In this document: in pieces, positions 39,500 to 54,400 of the stretch
Position numbering within the stretch: position 1 is the stretch's first letter
Layout of the letters: the number at the start of each line of letters is the position of its first letter
NCBI RefSeq assembly: GCF_037975245.1
Contig: NC_092567.1
Location: 23,462,376 to 23,526,375 of the forward strand
Length of the DNA stretch: 64,000 bases
Direction: 5' to 3'
From: Apostichopus japonicus
Taxonomy: Eukaryota > Echinodermata > Holothuroidea > Aspidochirotida > Stichopodidae
Program-made: the position numbers and the translations under genes
Notes under the pieces: model-generated
Databases searched by the model: none
Seen by the model: only the letters and a program-made list of their open reading frames with translations
Told to the model about the DNA's origin: nothing

Positions 39500-41919
39500 T
39501 ACAGGCTCCACCCATATGTGGAACCATCATGTGGGGCAGAAGGCGGGGGGGGGGGTTGCTGGGGGGGGGGGAAACTGGGAAAGCAGCTATATGTATGTTC
39601 TAGGGCTATCATTAGGATCAAATATTTGAAAGCATAGAATTTTATGTGTATTCATCCTTGTTGAATCGCATGGAGGGTCGGGGAGGGGTGGGGGGGTCCA
39701 ATTGACTTGGCTGCCCTCTTGGTCGTCTATTTGCTTTTCTCCCTGCTACGTAAAGTTTGATATGTCCTGAAAATTACAGTTTGTACACTATCACTCTATC
39801 TAGCTCATTGCATATGTCAAGTGGTGTGGGTTACTATGGAATGAGGTACCCTATAAAGGGTCAGACCTCCATAACGCCCTAATATTGTGATATTATGTAT
39901 AAATAATGTTTTGATGTCATTCCACTAGTTGAGTGGGAATGAGGGGTGGGGATGATTGGAAAGCCCTAATCAGAATATATGCTGTTGCATGTGCTACATT
40001 CATACAATTTGATATATTATAGAGAAAATAGGGATGTACACTGTTATGGTTTTCTCCTATTGTTTGAGAAAGATTTTTTTTACCATTTCCAACAGCATAG
40101 ATTAAGGTGATGTATATTAAATGTAATGTCAAAGGGTTTTTTTTTTTACTATAAGGGTCCCAATGTGTGTGAGAATTTAATGAACAGTCTAATATTAATT
40201 TTTGACCATCTTATTTTCACCGTTTCAAAGTTTTGTTGTCATTCCAAATTGATGAACTGCTTAATCTCAAATACATCAGTGTAGAAAATAGCCTTGTCCA
40301 ACTTTTACAGGCTCCACCCATATGTGGAACCATCATGTGGGGCAAAAGGGGGGGGGGGTGTTGCTGGAGGGGGAAACTGGGAAAGCAGCTATATGTAGGT
40401 TCTAGGGCTATCATTAGGATCAAATATTTGAAAGCATAGGATTTTATGTGTATTCATCCTTGTTGAATGGGATGGAGGGTCGGGGAGGGATGGGGGTGTC
40501 CAATTGACTTGGCTGCCCTATTGGTCGTCTATTTGCATTTCTCCCTGCTACGTAAAGTTTGATATGTCCTGAAAATTACAGTTTGTACACTATCACTCTA
40601 TTTAGATCATTGCATGTGGCAAGTGGTGTGGGTTACTATGGAATCAGGTACCGTATAAAGGGTCAGACCTCCATAACGCCCTAATAATGTGATATTATGT
40701 ATAAATAATGTTTTGATGTCATTCCACTAGTTGAGTGGGAATGAGGGGTGGGGATGACTGGAAATCCCTAATCAGAATATATATGCTGTTGCATGTGCTG
40801 TATTCATACAATTTGATATATTATAGAGAAAATAGGGATGTACACTGATATGGCTTTCTCCTATTGTTTGAGATTTTTTTTTTTTCACCATTTCCAACAG
40901 CATAGATTAAGGTGATGTATATTAAAAGTAATGTCAAAGGTTTTTTTTTTCCAACTATTAGGGTCCCCATAATGTGTGTGAGAATTTAATGAACAATCTA
41001 ATATTAATTTTTGACCATCTTATTTCCACCTTTTCAAAGTTTCGATGTCATTCCAAATTGGTGAACTGCTTAATCTCAAATACATCAGTGTAGAAAATAA
41101 CCTTGTCCAACTTTTACAGGCTCCACCCATATGTGGAACCATCATGTGGGGCAAAAGGGAGGGGGGGTGTTGCTGGAGGGTGAAACTGGGAAAGCAGCTA
41201 TTTGTAGGTTCTAGGGCTATCATTAGGATCAAATATTTGAAAGCATAGAATTTTATGTGTGTTCATCCTTGTTGAATGGGATGGAGGGTCGAGGATGGGT
41301 GGGGGGTCCAAGTGACTTACGTGCCCTCTTGGTCGTCTATTTGCTTTTCTACCTGCTACGTAAAGTTTGATATGTCCTGAGAATTACAGTTTGTACACTA
41401 TCACTCTATTTAGATTATTGCATATGTCAAGTGGTGTGGGTAACTATGGAATTAGGTACCCTATACAGGGCCAGACCTCCATAACGCCCTAATATTGTGA
41501 TATTATGTATAAATAATGTTTTGATGTCATTCCACTAGTTGAGTGGGAATGAGGGGTGGGGATGATTGGAAAGCCCTAATCATAATATATGCTGTTGCAT
41601 GTGCTACATTCATACAATTTGATATATTAGAGAGAAAATAGGGATGTACACTGTTATGGTTTTCTCCTATTGTTTGAGAAAGATTTTTTTTTACCATTTC
41701 CAACAGCATAGATTAAGGTGATGTATAGTAAATGTAATGTCAAAGGTTTTTTTTTTTTACTATTAGGGTCCCCATAATGTGTGTGAGAATTTAATGAACA
41801 ATCTAATATTAATTTTTGACCATCTAATTTTCACCGTTTCAAAGTTTTGATGTAATTCCAAATTGGTGAACTGCTTAATCTCAAATACATCAGTGTAGAA
41901 AATTACCTTGTCCAACATT

Positions 41920-42725
41920 TACAGGCTCCGTCCATATGTGGAACCATCATGTGGGGCAGAAGGCGGGGGGGGGGGGTTGCTGGGGGGGGAAACTGGGAAA
42001 GCAGCTATATGTAGGTTAGAGCTATCATTAGGATCAAATATTTGAAAGCATAGGATTTTATGTGTATTCATCCTTGTTGAATGGGATGGAGGGTCGAGGA
42101 GGGTTGGGGGGGGGGTCCAAGTGACTTGCGTGCCCTCTTGGTCGTCTATTTGCTTTTCTACCTGCTACGTAAAGTTTGATATGTCTTGAAAATTACAGTT
42201 TGTACACTATCACACTATCTAGCTCATTGCATGTGGCAAGTGGTGTGGGTCACTATGGAATCAGGTACCGTATACAGGGTCAGACCTCCATAACGCCCTA
42301 ACATTGTGATATTATGTATAAATAATGTTTTGATGTCATTCCACTAGTTGAGTGGGAATGAGGGGTGGGGATGATTGGAAAGCCCTAATCAGAATATATG
42401 CTATTGCATGTGCTACATTCATACAATTTGATATATTAGAGAGAAAATAGGGATGTACACTGTTATGGCTTTCTCCTATTGTTTGAGAAAGATTTTTTTT
42501 ACCATTTCCAACAGCATAGATTAAGGTGATGTATATTAAATGTAATGTCAAAGGTTTTTTTTTTTTTACTATTATGGTCCCAATGTGTGTGAGAATTTAA
42601 TGAACAGTCTAATATTAATTTTTGACCATCTTATTTTCACCGTTTCAAAGTTTTGATGTCATTCCAAATTGGTGAACTGCTTAATCTCAAATACATCAGT
42701 GTAGAAAATTACCTCGTCCAACTTT
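41920..42725. repeat. Hybrid monomer M53, duplicate of M15
   Basis: It carries the same mosaic of family-A and family-B states as M15, including GGCTCCGTCC, GTGACTTGCGTGCC and ATCACACTATC. It reads AACGCCCTAACATTG where M15 and M36 read AATGCCC, so M36 is closer to M15 at this site. It lies at the right copy of the segmental duplication. Confidence 0.8.
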
Positions 42726-45700
42726 TACAGGCTCCACCCATATGTGGAACCATAATGTTGGGCAAAAGGGAGGGGGGGGGGGTTGCTGGAGGGGGAAACT
42801 GGGAAAGCAGCTATATGTAGGTTAGAGCTATCATTAGGATCAAATATTTGAAAGCATAGGATTTTATGTGTATTCATCCTTGTTGAATGGGATGGAGGGT
42901 AGGGGAGGGGTGAGGGGTGTCCAATTGACTTGGCTGCCCTATTGGTCGTCTATTTGCTTTTCTACCTGCTACGTAAAGTTTGATATGTCCTGAAAATTAC
43001 AGTTTGTACACTATCACTCTATCTAGATCATTGCATGTGGCAAGTGGTGTGGGTTACTATGGAATCAGGTACCGTATACAGGGTCAGACCTCCATAACGC
43101 CCTAATAATGTGATATTATGTATAAATAATGTTTTGATGTCATTTCACTAGTTGAGTCGGAATGAGGGGTGGGGATGATTGGAAAGCCCTAATCAGAATA
43201 TATATGCTGTTGCATGTGCTGTATTCATACAATTTGATATATCATAGAGAAAATAGGGATGTACACTGTTATGGCTTTCTCCTATTGTTTGAGAAAGATT
43301 TTTTTTACCATTTCCAACAGCATAGATTAAGGTGATGTATATTAAATGTAATGTCAAAGGGTTTTTTTTTTTTCAAGTATTAGGGTCCCAATGTGTGTGA
43401 GAATTAATGAACAGTCTAATATTAATTTTTGACCATCTTATTTTCACCGTTTCAAAGTTTTGATGTCATTGCAAATTGATGAACTGCTTAATCTCAAATG
43501 CATCAGTGTAGAAAATGATCTTGTCCAACTTTTACAGGCTCCACCCATATGTGGAACCATAATGTTGGGCAAAAGGGAGGGGGGGGGGTTGCTGTAGGGG
43601 GAAACTGGGAAAGCAGCTATATGTAGGTTAGAGCTATCATTAGGATCAAATATTTGAAAGCATAGGAGTTTATGTGTATTCATCCTTGTTGAATGGGATG
43701 GAGGGTCGGGGAGGGGTGGGGGGTGTCCAATTGACTTGGCTGCCCTATTGGTCGTCTATTTGCTTTTCTACCTGCTACGTAAAGTTTGATATGTCCTGAA
43801 AATTACAGTTTGTACACTATCACTCTATCTAGATCATTGCATGTGACAAGTGGTGTGGGTTACTATGGAATCAGGTACCGTATACAGGGTCAGACCTCCA
43901 TAACGCCCTAATAATGTGATATTATGTATAAATAATGTTTTGATGTCATTTCACTAGTTGAGTGGGAATGAGGGGTGGGGATGATTGGAAAGCCCTAATC
44001 AGAATATATATGCTGTTGCATGTGCTGTATTCATACAATTTGATATATCATAGAGAAAATAGGGATGTACACTGTTATGGCTTTCTCCTATTGTTTGAGA
44101 AAGATTTTTTTTACCATTTCCAACAGCATAGATTAAGGTGATGTATATTAAATGTAATGTCAAAGGGTTTTTTTTTTTCAAGTATTAGGGTCCCAATGTG
44201 TGTGAGAATTAATGAACAGTCTAATATTAATTTTTGACCATCTTATTTTCACCGTTTCAAAGTTTTGATGTCATTGCAAATTGATGAACTGCTTAATCTC
44301 AAATGCATCAGTGTAGAAAATGATCTTGTCCAACTTTTACAGGCTCCACCCATATGTGGAACCATAATGTTGGGCAAAAGGGAGGGGGGGGGGGTTGCTG
44401 TAGGGGGAAACTGGGAAAGCAGCTATATGTAGGTTAGAGCTATCATTAGGATCAAATATTTGAAAGCATAGGAGTTTATGTGTATTCATCCTTGTTGAAT
44501 GGGATGGAGGGTCGGGGAGGGGTGGGGGTGTCCAATTGACTTGGCTGCCCTATTGGTCGTCTATTTGCTTTTCTACCTGCTTCGTAAACTTTGATATGTC
44601 CTGAAAATTACAGTTTGTACACTATCACTCTATCTAGATCATTGCATGTGGCAAGTGGTGTGGGTTACTATGGAATCAGGTACCGTATACAAGGTCAGAC
44701 CCTCATAACGCCCTAATAATGTGATATTATGTATAAATAATGTTTTGATGTTATTTCACTAGTTGAGTGGGAATGAGGGGTGGGGATGATTGGAAAGCCC
44801 TAATCAGAATATATATGCTGTTGCATGTGCTGTATTCATACAATTTGATATATCATAGAGAAAATAGGGATGTACACTGTTATGGCTTTCTCCTATTGTT
44901 TGAGAAAGATTTTTTTACCATTTCCAACAGCATAGATTAAGGTGATGTATATTAAATGTAAAGTAGAAGGGTTTTTTTTTCAACTATTAGGGTCCCAATG
45001 TGTGTGAGAATTAATGAACAGCCTAATATTAATTTTTGACCATCTTATTTTCACCGTTTCAAAGTTTTGATGTCATTCCAAATTGATGAACTGCTTAATC
45101 TCAAATGCATCAGTGTAGAAAATGATCTTGTCCAACTTTTACAGGCTCCACCCATATGTGGAACCATAATGTTGGGCAAAAGGGAGGGGGGGGGGGATTG
45201 CTGGAGGGGGAAACTGGGAAAGCAGCTATATGTAGGTTAGAGCTATCATTAGGATCAAATATTTGAAAGCATAGGATTTTATGTGTATTCATCCTTGTTG
45301 AATGGGATGGAGGGTCGGGGAGGGGTGGGGGGTGTCCAATTGACTTGGCTGCCCTATTGGTCGTCTATTTGCTTTTCTACCTGCTACGTAAAGTTTGATA
45401 TGTCCTGAAAGTTACAGTTTGTACACTATCACTCTATCTAGATCATTGCATGTGGCAAGTGGTGTGGGTTACTATGGAATCAGGTACCGTATACAAGGTC
45501 AGACCCTCATAACGCCCTAATAATGTGATATTATGTATAAATAATGTTTTGATGTCATTCCACTAGTTGAGTGGGAATGAGGGGTGGGGATGATTGGAAA
45601 GCCCTAATCAGAATATATATGCTGTTGCATGTGCTGTATTCATACAATTTGATATATTGTAGAGAAAATAGGGATGTACACTGTTATGGCTTTCTCCTAT

Positions 45701-48700
45701 TGTTTGAGAAAGATTTTTTTTACCATTTCCAACAGCATAGATTAAGGTGATGTATATTAAATGTAAGGTAGAATGTTTTTTTTTCTCCAACTATTAGGGT
45801 CCCCATAATGTGTGTGAGAATTTAATGAACAGTCTAATATTAGTTTTTGACCATCTTATTTTCACCGTTTCAAAGTTTCGATGTCATTCCAAATTGATGA
45901 ACTGCTTAATCTCAAATGCATCAGTGTAGAAATTGATCTTGTCCAACTTTTACAGGCTCCACCCATATGTGGAACCATAATGTTGGGCAAAAGGGAGGGG
46001 GGGGGGGTTGCTGGAGGGGGAAACTGGGAAAGCAGCTATATGTAGGTTAGAGCTATCATTAGGATCAAATATTTGAAAGCATAGGATTTTATGTGTATTC
46101 ATCCTTGTTGAATGGGATGGAGGGTCGGGGAGGGGTGGGGGGTGTCCAATTGACTTGGCTGCCCTATTGGTCGTCTATTTGCTTTTCTACCTGCTACGTA
46201 AAGTTTGATATGTCCTGAAAATTACAGTTTGTACACTATCACTCTATCTAGATCATTGCATGTGGCAAGTGGTGTGGGTTACTATGGAATCAGGTACCGT
46301 ATACAGGGTCAGACCTCCATAACGCCCTAATAATGTGATATTATGTATAAATAATGTTTTGATGTCATTTCACTAGTTGAGTCGGAATGAGGGGTGGGGA
46401 TGATTGGAAAGCCCTAATCAGAATATATATGCTGTTGCATGTGCTGTATTCATACAATTTGATATATCATAGAGAAAATAGGGATGTACACTGTTATGGC
46501 TTTCTCCTATAGTTTGAGAAAGATTTTTTTACGATTTCCAACAGCATAGATTAAGGTGATGTATATTAAATGTAAAGTAGAAGGTTTTTTTTCCAACTAT
46601 TAGGGTCCCCATAATGTGTGTGAGAATTTAATGAACATTCTAATATTAATTTTTGACCATCTTATTTTCACCGTTTCAAAGTTTTGATGTCATTCCAAAT
46701 TGATGAACTGCTTAATCTCAAATACATCAGTGTAGAAAATGATCTTGTCCAACTTTTACAGGCTCCACCCATATGTGGAACCATAATGTTGGGCAAAAGG
46801 GAGGGAGGGGGGGATTGCTGAAGGGGGAAACTGGGAAAGCAGCTATATGTAGGTTAGAGCTATCATTAGGATCAAATATTTGAAAGCATAGGATTTTATG
46901 TGTATTCATCCTTGTTGAATGGGATGGAGGGTAGGGGAGGGGTGGGGGGTGTCCAATTGACTTGGCTGCCCTATTGGTCGTCTATTTGCTTTTCTACCTG
47001 CTACGTAAAGTTTGATATGTCCTGAAAATTACAGTTTGTACACTATCACTCTATCTAGATCATTGCATGGGGCAAGTGGTGTGGGTTACTATGGAATCAG
47101 GTACCGTATACAGGGTCAGACCCTCATAACGCCCTAATAATGTGATATTATGTATAAATAATGTTTTGATATCATTCCACTAGTTGAGTGGGAATGAGGG
47201 GTGGGGATGATTGGTAAACCCTAATCAGAATATATATGCTGTTGCATGTGCTGTATTCATACAATTTGATATATCATAGAGAAAATAGGGATGTACACTG
47301 TTATGGCTTTCTCCTATTGTTTGAGAAAGATTTTTTTTACCATTTCCAACAGCATAGATTAAGGTGATGTATATTAAATGTAATGTCAAAGGGTTTTTTT
47401 TTTCAACTATAAGGGTCCCAATGTGTGTGAGAATTAATGAACAGTCTAATATTAATTTTTGACCATCTTATTTTCACCGTTTCAAAGTTTTGATGTCATT
47501 GCAAATTGATGAACTGCTTAATCTCAAATGCATCAGTGTAGAAAATGATCTTGTCCAACTTTTACAGGCTCCACCCATATGTGGAACCATAATGTTGGGC
47601 AAAAGGGGGGGGGGGGGTTGCTGGAGGGGGAAACTGGGAAAGCAGCTATATGTAGGTTAGAGCTATCATTAGGATCAAATATTTGAAAGCATAGGATTTT
47701 ATGTGTATTCATCCTTGTTGAATGGGATGGAGGGTCGGGGAGGGGTGAGGGGTGTCCAATTGACTTGGCTGCCCTATTGGTCGTCTATTTGCTTTTCTAC
47801 CTGCTACGTAAAGTTTGATATGTCCTGAAAATTACAGTTTGTACACTATCACTCTATCTAGATCATTGCATGTGGCAAGTGGTGTGGGTTACTATGGAAT
47901 CAGGTACCGTATACAGGGTCAGACCTCCATAACGCCCTAATAATGTGATATTATGTATAAATAATGTTTTGATGTCATTTCACTAGTTGAGTGGGAATGA
48001 GGGGTGGGGATGATTGGAAAGCCCTAATCAGAATATATATGCTGTTGCATAGTGCTGTATTCATACAATTTGATATATCATAGAGAAAATAGGGATGTAC
48101 ACTGTTATGGCTTTCTCCTATAGTTTGAGAAAGATTTTTTTACCATTTGCAACAGCATAGATTAAGGTGATGTATATTAAATGTAAAGTGGAAGGTTTTT
48201 TTCCAACTATTAGGGTCCCCATAATGTGTGTGAGAATTTAATGAACAGTCTAATATTAATTTTTGACCATCTTATTTTCACCGTTTCAAAGTTTTGATGT
48301 CATTCCAAATTGATGAACTGCTTAATCTCAAATACATCAGTGTAGAAAATGATCTTGTCCAACTTTTACAGGCTCCACCCATATGTGGAACCATAATGTT
48401 GGGCAAAAGGGAGGGGGGGGGGATTGCTGAAGGGGGAAACTGGGAAAGCAGCTTATGTAGGTTAGAGCTATCATTAGGATCAAATATTTGAAAGCATAGG
48501 ATTTTATGTGTATTCATCCTTGTTGAATGGGATGGAGGGTAGGGGAGGGGTGGGGGGTGTCCAATTGACTTGGCTGCCCTATTGGTCGTCTATTTGCTTT
48601 TCTACCTGCTACGTAAAGTTTGATATGTCCTGAAAATTACAGTTTGTACACTATCACTCTATCTAGATCATTGCATGGGGCAAGTGGTGTGGGTTACTAT

Positions 48701-51700
48701 GGAATCAGGTACCGTATACAGGGTCAGACCCTCATAACGCCCTAATAATGTGATATTATGTATAAATAATGTTTTGATATCATTCCACTAGTTGAGTGGG
48801 AATGAGGGGTGGGGATGAATGGTAAACCCTAATCAGAATATATATGCTGTTGCATGTGCTGTATTCATACAATTTGATATATTATAGAGAAAATAGGGAT
48901 GTACACTGTTATGGCTTTCTCCTATTGTTTGAGAAAGATTTTTTTTACCATTTCCAACAGCATAGATTAAGGTGATGTATATTAAATGTAAAGTAGAAGG
49001 TTTTTTTCCAACTATTAGGGTCCCCATAATGTGTGTGAGAATTTAATGAACAGTCTAATATTAATTTTTGACCATCTTATTTTCACCGTTTCAAAGTTTT
49101 GATGTCATTCCAAATTGATGAACTGCTTAATCTCAAATACATCAGTGTAGAAAATGATCTTGTCCAACTTTTACAGGCTCCACCCATATGTGGAACCATA
49201 ATGTTGGGCAAAAGGGAGGGGGGGGGGGATTGCTGAAGGGGGAAACTGGGAAAGCAGCTATATGTAGGTTAGAGCTATCATTAGGATCAAATATTTGAAA
49301 GCATAGGATTTTATGTGTATTCATCCTTGTTGAATGGGATGGAGGGTAGGGGAGGGGTGGGGGGTGTCCAATTGACTTGGCTGCCCTATTGGTCGTCTAT
49401 TTGCTTTTCTACCTGCTACGTAAAGTTTGATATGTCCTGAAAATTACAGTTTGTACACTATCACTCTATCTAGATCATTGCATGGGGCAAGTGGTGTGGG
49501 TTACTATGGAATCAGGTACCGTATACAGGGTCAGACCCTCATAACGCCCTAATAATGTGATATTATGTATAAATAATGTTTTGATATCATTCCACTAGTT
49601 GAGTGGGAATGAGGGGTGGGGATGATTGGAAAGCCCTAATCAGAATATATATGCTGTTGCATGTGCTGTATTCATACAATTTGATATATCATAGAGAAAA
49701 TAGGGATGTACACTGTTATGGCTTTCTCCTATTGTTTGAGAAAGATTTTTTTTACCATTTCCAACAGCATAGATTAAGGTGATGTATATTAAATGTAATG
49801 TCAAAGGGTTTTTTTTTTTCAACTATAAGGGTCCCAATGTGTGTGAGAATTAATGAACAGTCTAATATTAATTTTTGACCATCTTATTTTCACCGTTTCA
49901 AAGTTTTGATGTCATTGCAAATTGATGAACTGCTTAATCTCAAATGCATCAGTGTAGAAAATGATCTTGTCCAACTTTTACAGGCTCCACCCATATGTGG
50001 AACCATAATGTTGGGCAAAAGGGTGGGGGGGGGGTTGCTGGAGGGGGAAACTGGGAAAGCAGCTATATGTAGGTTAGAGCTATCATTAGGATCAAATATT
50101 TGAAAGCATAGGATTTTATGTGTATTCATCCTTGTTGAATGGGATGGAGGGTAGGGGAGGGGTGGGGGGTGTCCAATTGACTTGGCTGCCCTATTGGTCG
50201 TCTATTTGCTTTTCTACCTGCTACGTAAAGTTTGATATGTCCTGAAAATTACAGTTTGTACACTATCACTCTATCTAGATCATTGCATGTGGCAAGTGGT
50301 GTGGGTTACTATGGAATCAGGTACCGTATACAGGGTCAGACCTCCATAACGCCCTAATAATGTGATATTATGTATAAATAATGTTTTGATGTCATTTCAC
50401 TAGTTGAGTGGGAATGAGGGGTGGGGATGATTGGAAAGCCCTAATCAGAATATATATGCTGTTGCATAGTGCTGTATTCATACAATTTGATATATTATAG
50501 AGAAAATAGGGATGTACACTGTTATGGCTTTCTCCTATTGTTTGAGAAAGATTTTTTTTACCATTTCCAACAGCATAGATTAAGGTGATGTATATTAAAT
50601 GTAATGTCAAAGGATTTTTTTTTTTCAACTATAAGGGTCCCAATGTGTGTGAGAATTTAATGAACAGTCTAATATTAATTTTTGACCATCTTATTTTCAC
50701 CGTTTCAAAGTTTTGATGTCATTCCAAATTGATGAACTGCTTAATCTCAAATGCATCAGTGTAGAAAATGATCTTGTCCAACTTTTACAGGCTCCACCCA
50801 TATGTGGAACCATAATGTTGGGCAAAAGCGTTGGGGTTGGGGGTTGCTGGAGGGGGAAACTGGGAAAGCAGCTATATGTAGGTTAGAGCTATCATTAGGA
50901 TCAAATATTTGAAAGCATAGGATTTTATGTGTATTCATCCTTGTTGAATGGGATGGAGGGTCGGGGAGGGGTGGGGGATGTCCAATTGACTTGGCTGCCC
51001 TATTGGTCGTCTATTTGCTTTTCTACCTGCTACGTAAAGTTTGATATGTCCTGAAAATTACAGTTTGTACACTATCACTCTATCTAGATCATTGCATGTG
51101 GCAAGTGGTGTGGGTTACTATGGAATCAGGTACCGTATACAGGGTCAGACCCTCATAACGCCCTAATAATGTGATATTATGTATAAATAATGTTTTGATG
51201 TCATTTCACTAGTTGAGTGGGAATGAGGGGTGGGGATGATTGGAAAGCCCTAATCAGAATATATATGCTGTTGCATGTGCTGTATTCATACAATTTGATA
51301 TATCATAGAGAAAATAGGGATGTACACTGTTATGGCTTTCTCCTATTGTTTGAGAAAGAATTTTTTACCATTTCCAACAGCATAGATTAAGGTGATGTAT
51401 ATTAAATGTAAAGTAGAAGGTTTTTTTTTTCAACTATTAGGGTCCCAATGTGTGTGAGAATTAATGAACAGCCTAATATTAATTTTTGACCATCTTATTT
51501 TCACCATTTCAAAGTTTTGATGTCATTCCAAATTGATGAACTGCTTAATCTCAAATGCATCAGTGTAGAAAATGATCTTGTCCAACTTTTACAGGCTCCA
51601 CCCATATGTGGAACCATAATGTTGGGCAAAAGGGAGGGGGGGGGGGATTGCTGGAGGGGGAAACTGGGAAAGCAGCTATATGTAGGTTAGAGCTATCATT

Positions 51701-52799
51701 AGGATCAAATATTTGAAAGCATAGGATTTTATGTGTATTCATCCTTGTTGAATGGGATGGAGGGTCGGGGAGGGGTGGGGGGTGTCCAATTGACTTGGCT
51801 GCCCTATTGGTCGTCTATTTGCTTTTCTACCTGCTACGTAAAGTTTGATATGTCCTGAAAATTACAGTTTGTACACTATCACTCTATCTAGATCATTGCA
51901 TGTGGCAAGTGGTGTGGGTTACTATGGAATCAGGTACCGTATACAGGGTCAGACCTCCATAACGCCCTAATAATGTGATATTATGTATAAATAATGTTTT
52001 GATGTCATTTCACTAGTTGAGTGGGAATGAGGGGTGGGGATGATTGGAAAGCCCTAATCAGAATATATATGCTGTTGCATGTGCTCTATTCATACAATTT
52101 GATATATCATAGAGAAAATAGGGATGTACACTGTTATGGCTTTCTCCTATAGTTTGAGAAAGATTTTTTTACCATTTCCAACAGCATAGATTAAGGTGAT
52201 GTATATTAAATGTAAAGTAGAAGGTTTTTTTCCAACTATTAGGGTCCCCATAATGTGTGTGAGAATTTAATGAACATTCTAATATTAATTTTTGACCATC
52301 TTATTTTCACCGTTTCAAAGTTTTGATGTCATTCCAAATTGATGAACTGCTTAATCTCAAATACATCAGTGTAGAAAATGACCTTGTCCAACTTTTACAG
52401 GCTCCACCCATATGTGGAACCATAATGTTGGGCAAAAGGGGGGGGGGATTGCTGAAGGGGGAAACTGGGAAAGCAGCTATATGTAGGTTAGAGCTATCAT
52501 TAGGATCAAATATTTGAAAGCATAGGATTTTATGTGTATTCATCCTTGTTGAATGGGATGGAGGGTAGGGGAGGGGTGGGGGGTGTCCAATTGACTTGGC
52601 TGCCCTATTGGTCGTCTATTTGCTTTTCTACCTGCTACGTAAAGTTTGATATGTCCTGAAAATTACAGTTTGTACACTATCACTCTATCTAGATAATTGC
52701 ATGGGGCAAGTGGTGTGGGTTACTATGGAATCAGGTACCGTATACAGGGTCAGACCCTCATAACGCCCTAATAATGTGATATTATGTATAAATAATGTT

Positions 52800-54400
52800 T
52801 TGATATCATTTCACTAGTTGAGTGGGAATGAGGGGTGGGGATGATTGGTAAACCCTAATCAGAATATATATGCTGTTGCATGTGCTGTATTCATACAATT
52901 TGATATATTATAGAGAAAATAGGGATGTACACTGTTATGGCTTTCTCCTATTGTTTGAGAAAGATTTTTTTTACCATTTCCAACAGCATAGATTAAGGTG
53001 ATGTATATTAAATGTAATGTCAAAGGGTTTTTTTTTTTCAACTATAAGGGTCCCCATAATGTGTGTGAGAATTAATGAACAGTCTAATATTAATTTTTGA
53101 CCATCTTATTTTCACCGTTTCAAAGTTTTGATGTCATTCCAAATTGATGAACTGCTTAATCTCAAATGCATCAGTGTAGAAAATGATCTTGTCCAACTTT
53201 TACAGGCTCCACCCATATGTGGAACCATAATGTTGGGCAAAAGGGGGGGGGGGATTGCTGAAGGGGGAAACTGGGAAAGCAGCTATATGTAGGTTAGAGC
53301 TATCATTAGGATCAAATATTTGAAAGCATAGGATTTTATGTGTATTCATCCTTGTTGAATGGGATGGAGGGTAGGGGAGGGGTGGGGGGTGTCCAATTGA
53401 CTTGGCTGCCCTATTGGTCGTCTATTTGCTTTTCTACCTGCTACGTAAAGTTTGATATGTCCTGAAAATTACAGTTTGTACACTATCACTCTATCTAGAT
53501 CATTGCATGGGGCAAGTGGTGTGGGTTACTATGGAATCAGGTACCGTATACAGGGTCAGACCCTCATAACGCCCTAATAATGTGATATTATGTATAAATA
53601 ATGTTTTGATATCATTCCACTAGTTGAGTGGGAATGAGGGGTGGGGATGATTGGTAAACCCTAATCAGAATATATATGCTGTTGCATGTGCTGTATTCAT
53701 ACAATTTGATATATTATAGAGAAAATAGGGATGTACACTGTTATGGCTTTCTCCTATTGTTTGAGAAAGATTTTTTTTACCATTTCCAACAGCATAGATT
53801 AAGGTGATGTATATTAAATGTAATGTCAAAGGGTTTTTTTTTTTCAACTATAAGGGTCCCCATAATGTGTGTGAGAATTAATGAACAGTCTAATATTAAT
53901 TTTTGACCATCTTATTTTCACCGTTTCAAAGTTTTGATGTCATTCCAAATTGATGAACTGCTTAATCTCAAATGCATCAGTGTAGAAAATGATCTTGTCC
54001 AACTTTTACAGGCTCCACCCATATGTGGAACCATAATGTTGGGCAAAAGGGGGGGGGGGGGGATTGCTGAAGGGGGAAACTGGGAAAGCAGCTATATGTA
54101 GGTTAGAGCTATCATTAGGATCAAATATTTGAAAGCATAGGATTTTATGTGTATTCATCCTTGTTGAATGGGATGGAGGGTAGGGGAGGGGTGGGGGGTG
54201 TCCAATTGACTTGGCTGCCCTATTGGTCGTCTATTTGCTTTTCTACCTGCTACGTAAAGTTTGATATGTCCTGAAAATTACAGTTTGTACACTATCACTC
54301 TATCTAGATCATTGCATGTGGCAAGTGGTGTGGGTTACTATGGAATCAGGTACCGTATACAGGGTCAGACCCTCATAACGCCCTAATAATGTGATATTAT
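52800..54400. repeat. Single-monomer tandem duplication (M66-M67-M68)
   Basis: The second part of M66 plus the first part of M67 recurs as the second part of M67 plus the first part of M68, at an offset of 806 bp. Shared states are TTGATATCATT, GGTAAACCCTAATC, a CAACTATAAGG context combined with CCCCATAATG, and ATTGCTGAAGG. The G-run lengths differ between copies. Confidence 0.78.

Larger units (their letters stand above)
28450..42725. repeat. Block A2: family-A monomers, end of M36 to M53
   Basis: The family-A markers return after the switch inside M36 and persist to M53. The left part (M37-M42) contains a 3-monomer duplication of its own. The right part (M45-M53) corresponds copy for copy to M7-M15 of block A1. 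B-like central states recur at M45, M48 and M51 (starts 35467, 37886, 40306; spacing about 2,420 bp), repeating the 3-monomer period of A1. Confidence 0.87.
35467..43300. repeat. Segmental duplication, right copy (M45 to M54)
   Basis: Partner of about 4829-12650. Monomers M45-M53 pair with M7-M15 one to one, and M54 pairs with the first part of M16. The pair includes the A-to-B family switch, so the junction itself was duplicated rather than formed twice. Differences between copies include the hybrid monomer M49, a 4-bp insertion in M48 and a 5-bp insertion in M16. Confidence 0.85.

Noticed and set aside
48049-48053. GCATAGTGCTG (one extra A) as another transposon footprint
   Set aside because: It is a single-base gain without TA duplication and is shared by many B2 monomers, so it is an inherited sub-type marker.
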